Below, in pieces: positions 62,203-64,000 of a stretch of 64,000 nt of DNA. A program made the translations under genes and the position numbers. The number at the start of each line of letters is the position of its first letter. The stretch's first letter is position 1. This stretch comes from Corynebacterium sp. MSK008 (GTDB lineage Bacteria > Actinomycetota > Actinomycetes > Mycobacteriales > Mycobacteriaceae): positions 1-64,000 of the forward strand of contig NZ_JASPJX010000008.1 in assembly GCF_030232585.1 (NCBI RefSeq), written 5' to 3'. The notes below the pieces were generated by a model. That model worked only from the letters and a program-made list of their open reading frames with translations. It searched no databases and was not told where the DNA came from.

Positions 62203-63198
62203 CTACCAGCCTAAGTTCGGCACAACGTAGACGGCCATGGCGATGCAGAACAGCCACGCCAAGGCGAGCAGCTGCAGGACACGGTCCTCCAGCGCGATCT
62301 CGTCGGGCGCGCCGCCCTGGCCGCCGTCCACCACGGAGGCGTAGCGCAGAATCGCGATGACAAACGGCACCATGGACACCTGGTACCAGATGGCGGCGGT
62401 GCCCTCGACGGAGTTGGACAGCTGGAAGCCCCACAGCGCGTACGACATGACCACCGCGGTGGCGGACAGCGTCCACACGAACCGCAGGTAGGTCTCGGTG
62501 TAGCCCTGCAGCGCGCGGCGGATCTCCGCGCCGGTCTCCTTGACCAGCAGCAGCTCGGCATAGCGCTTGCCGGATGCCATGAACAGGGAGCCGAACGCGG
62601 CCACCAGCAGGAACCACTGGGACAGGTCGATGCCTGCGGCCACGCCGCCGGCCATGGTGCGCAGCATGAAGCCGGAGGACACCAGGGCAATGTCGATCAC
62701 CGGGATGTGCTTCCAGCCGAAGCAGTAGCCCAGCTGCAGCGCGATGTAGATGCCGATGACCCAGGCCAGCGACGTGCCGTCGGTAGCCAGAAGGGAAAGC
62801 CCAAGCGAGAGCGCAATGAGCACCGCCGCCATGACGTACGCCAGGTTGATCGGCAGCATGCCGGACGCGATCGGGCGGAACCGCTTGGTGGGGTGACGGC
62901 GGTCGGATTCGACGTCGCGCGCGTCGTTGATCAGGTAGATCGAGGACGCGCCGAAGCAGAACACCACAAACGCCAGGAGGATGTCCATGGCGGTGCGGGA
63001 GTTAAAGGCGTCCGTACCGGCGGCCAAGGGAGCTGCCAGCACGAGGACGTTTTTCACCCACTGCTTCGGCCGCAGGCCCTTGAGCATCGCGTCCGGGAGG
63101 TTCTTCGGCGGCGTCTTTTTCATCACCTGGTCAACGCCGGAGGTGTGCGGCTCCGACTTGATCAGGGGCTCGTCCACGGGTTCACGGGTGTTTGCCAC
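62203..63198 (-). CDS. ubiA: Decaprenyl-phosphate phosphoribosyltransferase (UbiA type)
   Basis: A 331-residue prenyltransferase with nine helices. The first Asp-rich motif is NDARDVESD (91-99), next to the PTKRFRPIASG loop that binds phosphoribose pyrophosphate; the second Asp site lies around WKHIPVIDIAL. It makes decaprenyl-phospho-phosphoribose, the first step to the arabinose donor for AftB and AftD. The GTG start overlaps the PAP2 stop (TAGTG). Corresponds to Rv3806c. Confidence 0.94.
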   Translation of the reverse strand: MANTREPVDEPLIKSEPHTSGVDQVMKKTPPKNLPDAMLKGLRPKQWVKNVLVLAAPLAAGTDAFNSRTAMDILLAFVVFCFGASSIYLINDARDVESDRRHPTKRFRPIASGMLPINLAYVMAAVLIALSLGLSLLATDGTSLAWVIGIYIALQLGYCFGWKHIPVIDIALVSSGFMLRTMAGGVAAGIDLSQWFLLVAAFGSLFMASGKRYAELLLVKETGAEIRRALQGYTETYLRFVWTLSATAVVMSYALWGFQLSNSVEGTAAIWYQVSMVPFVIAILRYASVVDGGQGGAPDEIALEDRVLQLLALAWLFCIAMAVYVVPNLGW

Positions 63199-63698
63199 TA
63201 GATCCTCTTCTCAGCCTCGATTGCCACCTTCGCCGTTGCCGCGCCCAAGGCGGCACCTGCGAGGGTGTCGGTTGGGTAATGCACGCCGAGCACGTTACGC
63301 GACAGCATCATCACCGGCACGAGCAGCCACGGCCACTTCCTTCCGGTGATGTCCGCCAGGTGCGCGGCCGCGGCGCCGGTGTTCGCGGCGTGCGAGGATG
63401 GAAACGACAGCTGCGAGGGCGTTTTCACGCCGATTGTCACGCGCGGGTCGTTCGGCCGCGGGCGGCGCACGACGCGCTTGAGCACCACGGTCGCGGCGTG
63501 CGCGGCGAAGGTGCCGGCGCCGAGCGCGAACCACTTGGAGCGGTTTCGCCCATCAAAGATAGCTCCGCCCGCGGCCACCGCCAGCCAGCCCAAGTCATGC
63601 TCGCCGAAATGGCTCAACGCACGGGCGGCCTTCGCAGTTTCTGGGGTGTACAGCTGGTCCTGGATGGCGACGAGCAGGTCGACCTCTTTATTGCGCAT
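63198..63698 (-). CDS. PAP2 family phosphatase
   Basis: A 166-residue phosphatase. The three PAP2 motifs are KRVVRRPRP, FPSSHAANTG and SRNVLGVHYPTD. It should remove the 5-phosphate from decaprenyl-phospho-phosphoribose in the arabinose donor pathway, matching Rv3807c by position. It overlaps glfT2 by 11 bases and ubiA by one base, so the three are translationally coupled. Confidence 0.9.
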   Translation of the reverse strand: MRNKEVDLLVAIQDQLYTPETAKAARALSHFGEHDLGWLAVAAGGAIFDGRNRSKWFALGAGTFAAHAATVVLKRVVRRPRPNDPRVTIGVKTPSQLSFPSSHAANTGAAAAHLADITGRKWPWLLVPVMMLSRNVLGVHYPTDTLAGAALGAATAKVAIEAEKRI

Positions 63699-64000
63699 CG
63701 AAGATCTTCCCCCAGTTCTCGTGGCTGGTCAGCTCGCCGCGCGCGTCGCGGTAGGTGCGCTTGAGCTCCGGCCAGCGTTCCTTGATCTGGGCGCGCAGTT
63801 CCTTCTGTTCGCGCATCAGCTCGTCGGCAAGCTGCTTGTCGCGCTTGCGGAAGGCCACGCCGGTGCCGCCGGCGGTGGACACGGTCGCCGAGTCCACGCG
63901 GGCGAGCGTGTACCAGCGCGCCTCTTCGGCGGTGAGGTTGAGCTGCGGCGCGTCCCAGTGCGCGCGATCCTCGTCCTTGCGCAGGTGCATCAGCGCCTTG
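63688..64000 (-). CDS. glfT2: Galactofuranosyltransferase GlfT2, C-terminal part
   Basis: The last ~104 codons of a gene that continues past the window edge. The fragment (AHWDAPQLNLTAEEARWYTLARVDSATVS and a charged helical tail ending in GKIFDAQ) fits the C-terminal region of GlfT2, which polymerises galactan from UDP-galactofuranose, and the position before the PAP2 gene matches Rv3808c. The catalytic GT2 domain is outside the window, so the call rests largely on synteny. Confidence 0.8.
   Translation of the reverse strand, partial: KALMHLRKDEDRAHWDAPQLNLTAEEARWYTLARVDSATVSTAGGTGVAFRKRDKQLADELMREQKELRAQIKERWPELKRTYRDARGELTSHENWGKIFDAQ

Overview
This 64 kb window is a high-GC chromosomal segment from a Corynebacterium. 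The main evidence is the right-hand half, which carries the mycolic-acid and arabinogalactan gene cluster of the Mycobacteriales in its usual order: accD3, pks13, fadD32, a cutinase-like gene, a DUF732 lipoprotein, two mycolyltransferases, aftB, a UbiA-type DPPR synthase, a PAP2 phosphatase and glfT2 (cut by the window edge). Further support comes from the NagZ-like / DUF2613 / aftD / pckG / trmB / cmpL1 order, small DUF families typical of corynebacteria, and many leaderless genes preceded by TANNNT -10 boxes. The species cannot be named from sequence alone.

Layout. 1-330: a repeat-rich leader with 24-bp tandem units and a double stem-loop repeat. 334-3989: a heterodimeric ABC exporter. 4102-6686: a phosphate group (Na/Pi symporter, small protein, PstS-like lipoprotein). 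6701-8880: small proteins, a DUF1707 protein and AlaT. 8919-11570: an accessory patch with a PIN toxin-antitoxin pair, an ABC-F ATPase behind a short leader peptide, and a second copy of the double stem-loop repeat. 11655-14602: a glutamate-synthase-like FMN protein and UDP-glucose dehydrogenase. 14793-16004: a lower-GC Fic gene. 16043-20670: dcd, tRNA-Gly, an overlapping pair of unknown paralogues, a lipase-like hydrolase and a DUF222/HNH gene. 20736-33660: envelope genes (VanW, GH3 lipoprotein, DUF2613, AftD, acyltransferase, DUF3068-like, a polytopic membrane protein, GT4) with a VapBC pair and a methyltransferase. 33815-37152: a lower-GC accessory module (V8-like protease, small membrane protein, histidine kinase, response regulator). 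37270-64000: pckG, trmB, NYN, cmpL1, a YbhN-like protein, a probable 10-methyl fatty acid cassette (tmsABC-like), then the mycolate/arabinogalactan cluster on the minus strand.

How it fits together. AccD3, FadD32 and Pks13 supply carboxylated and adenylated acyl chains and condense them to mycolate. CmpL1 exports trehalose monomycolate. Cop1 and Cmt2 transfer mycoloyl groups at the envelope. UbiA and PAP2 make the arabinose donor used by AftB and AftD, and GlfT2 builds galactan. The FAD oxidoreductase / CFA-type methyltransferase / DUF3054 trio sits inside this lipid neighbourhood.

Most unusual signals: (i) an 11-mer CGTCGAKARGC present at least 21 times where about 0.1-0.5 copies are expected, often forcing rare codons; (ii) two long-range copies of a double stem-loop repeat sharing the arm GATCTGCTAGTT; (iii) an 8-codon leader peptide before the ABC-F gene; (iv) a 68-bp inverted repeat built from four CCGGYTACC units between the mycolyltransferase genes; (v) a 36-residue peptide gene after accD3; (vi) the protease/two-component module. 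All functions come from reading motifs; no database search was run.
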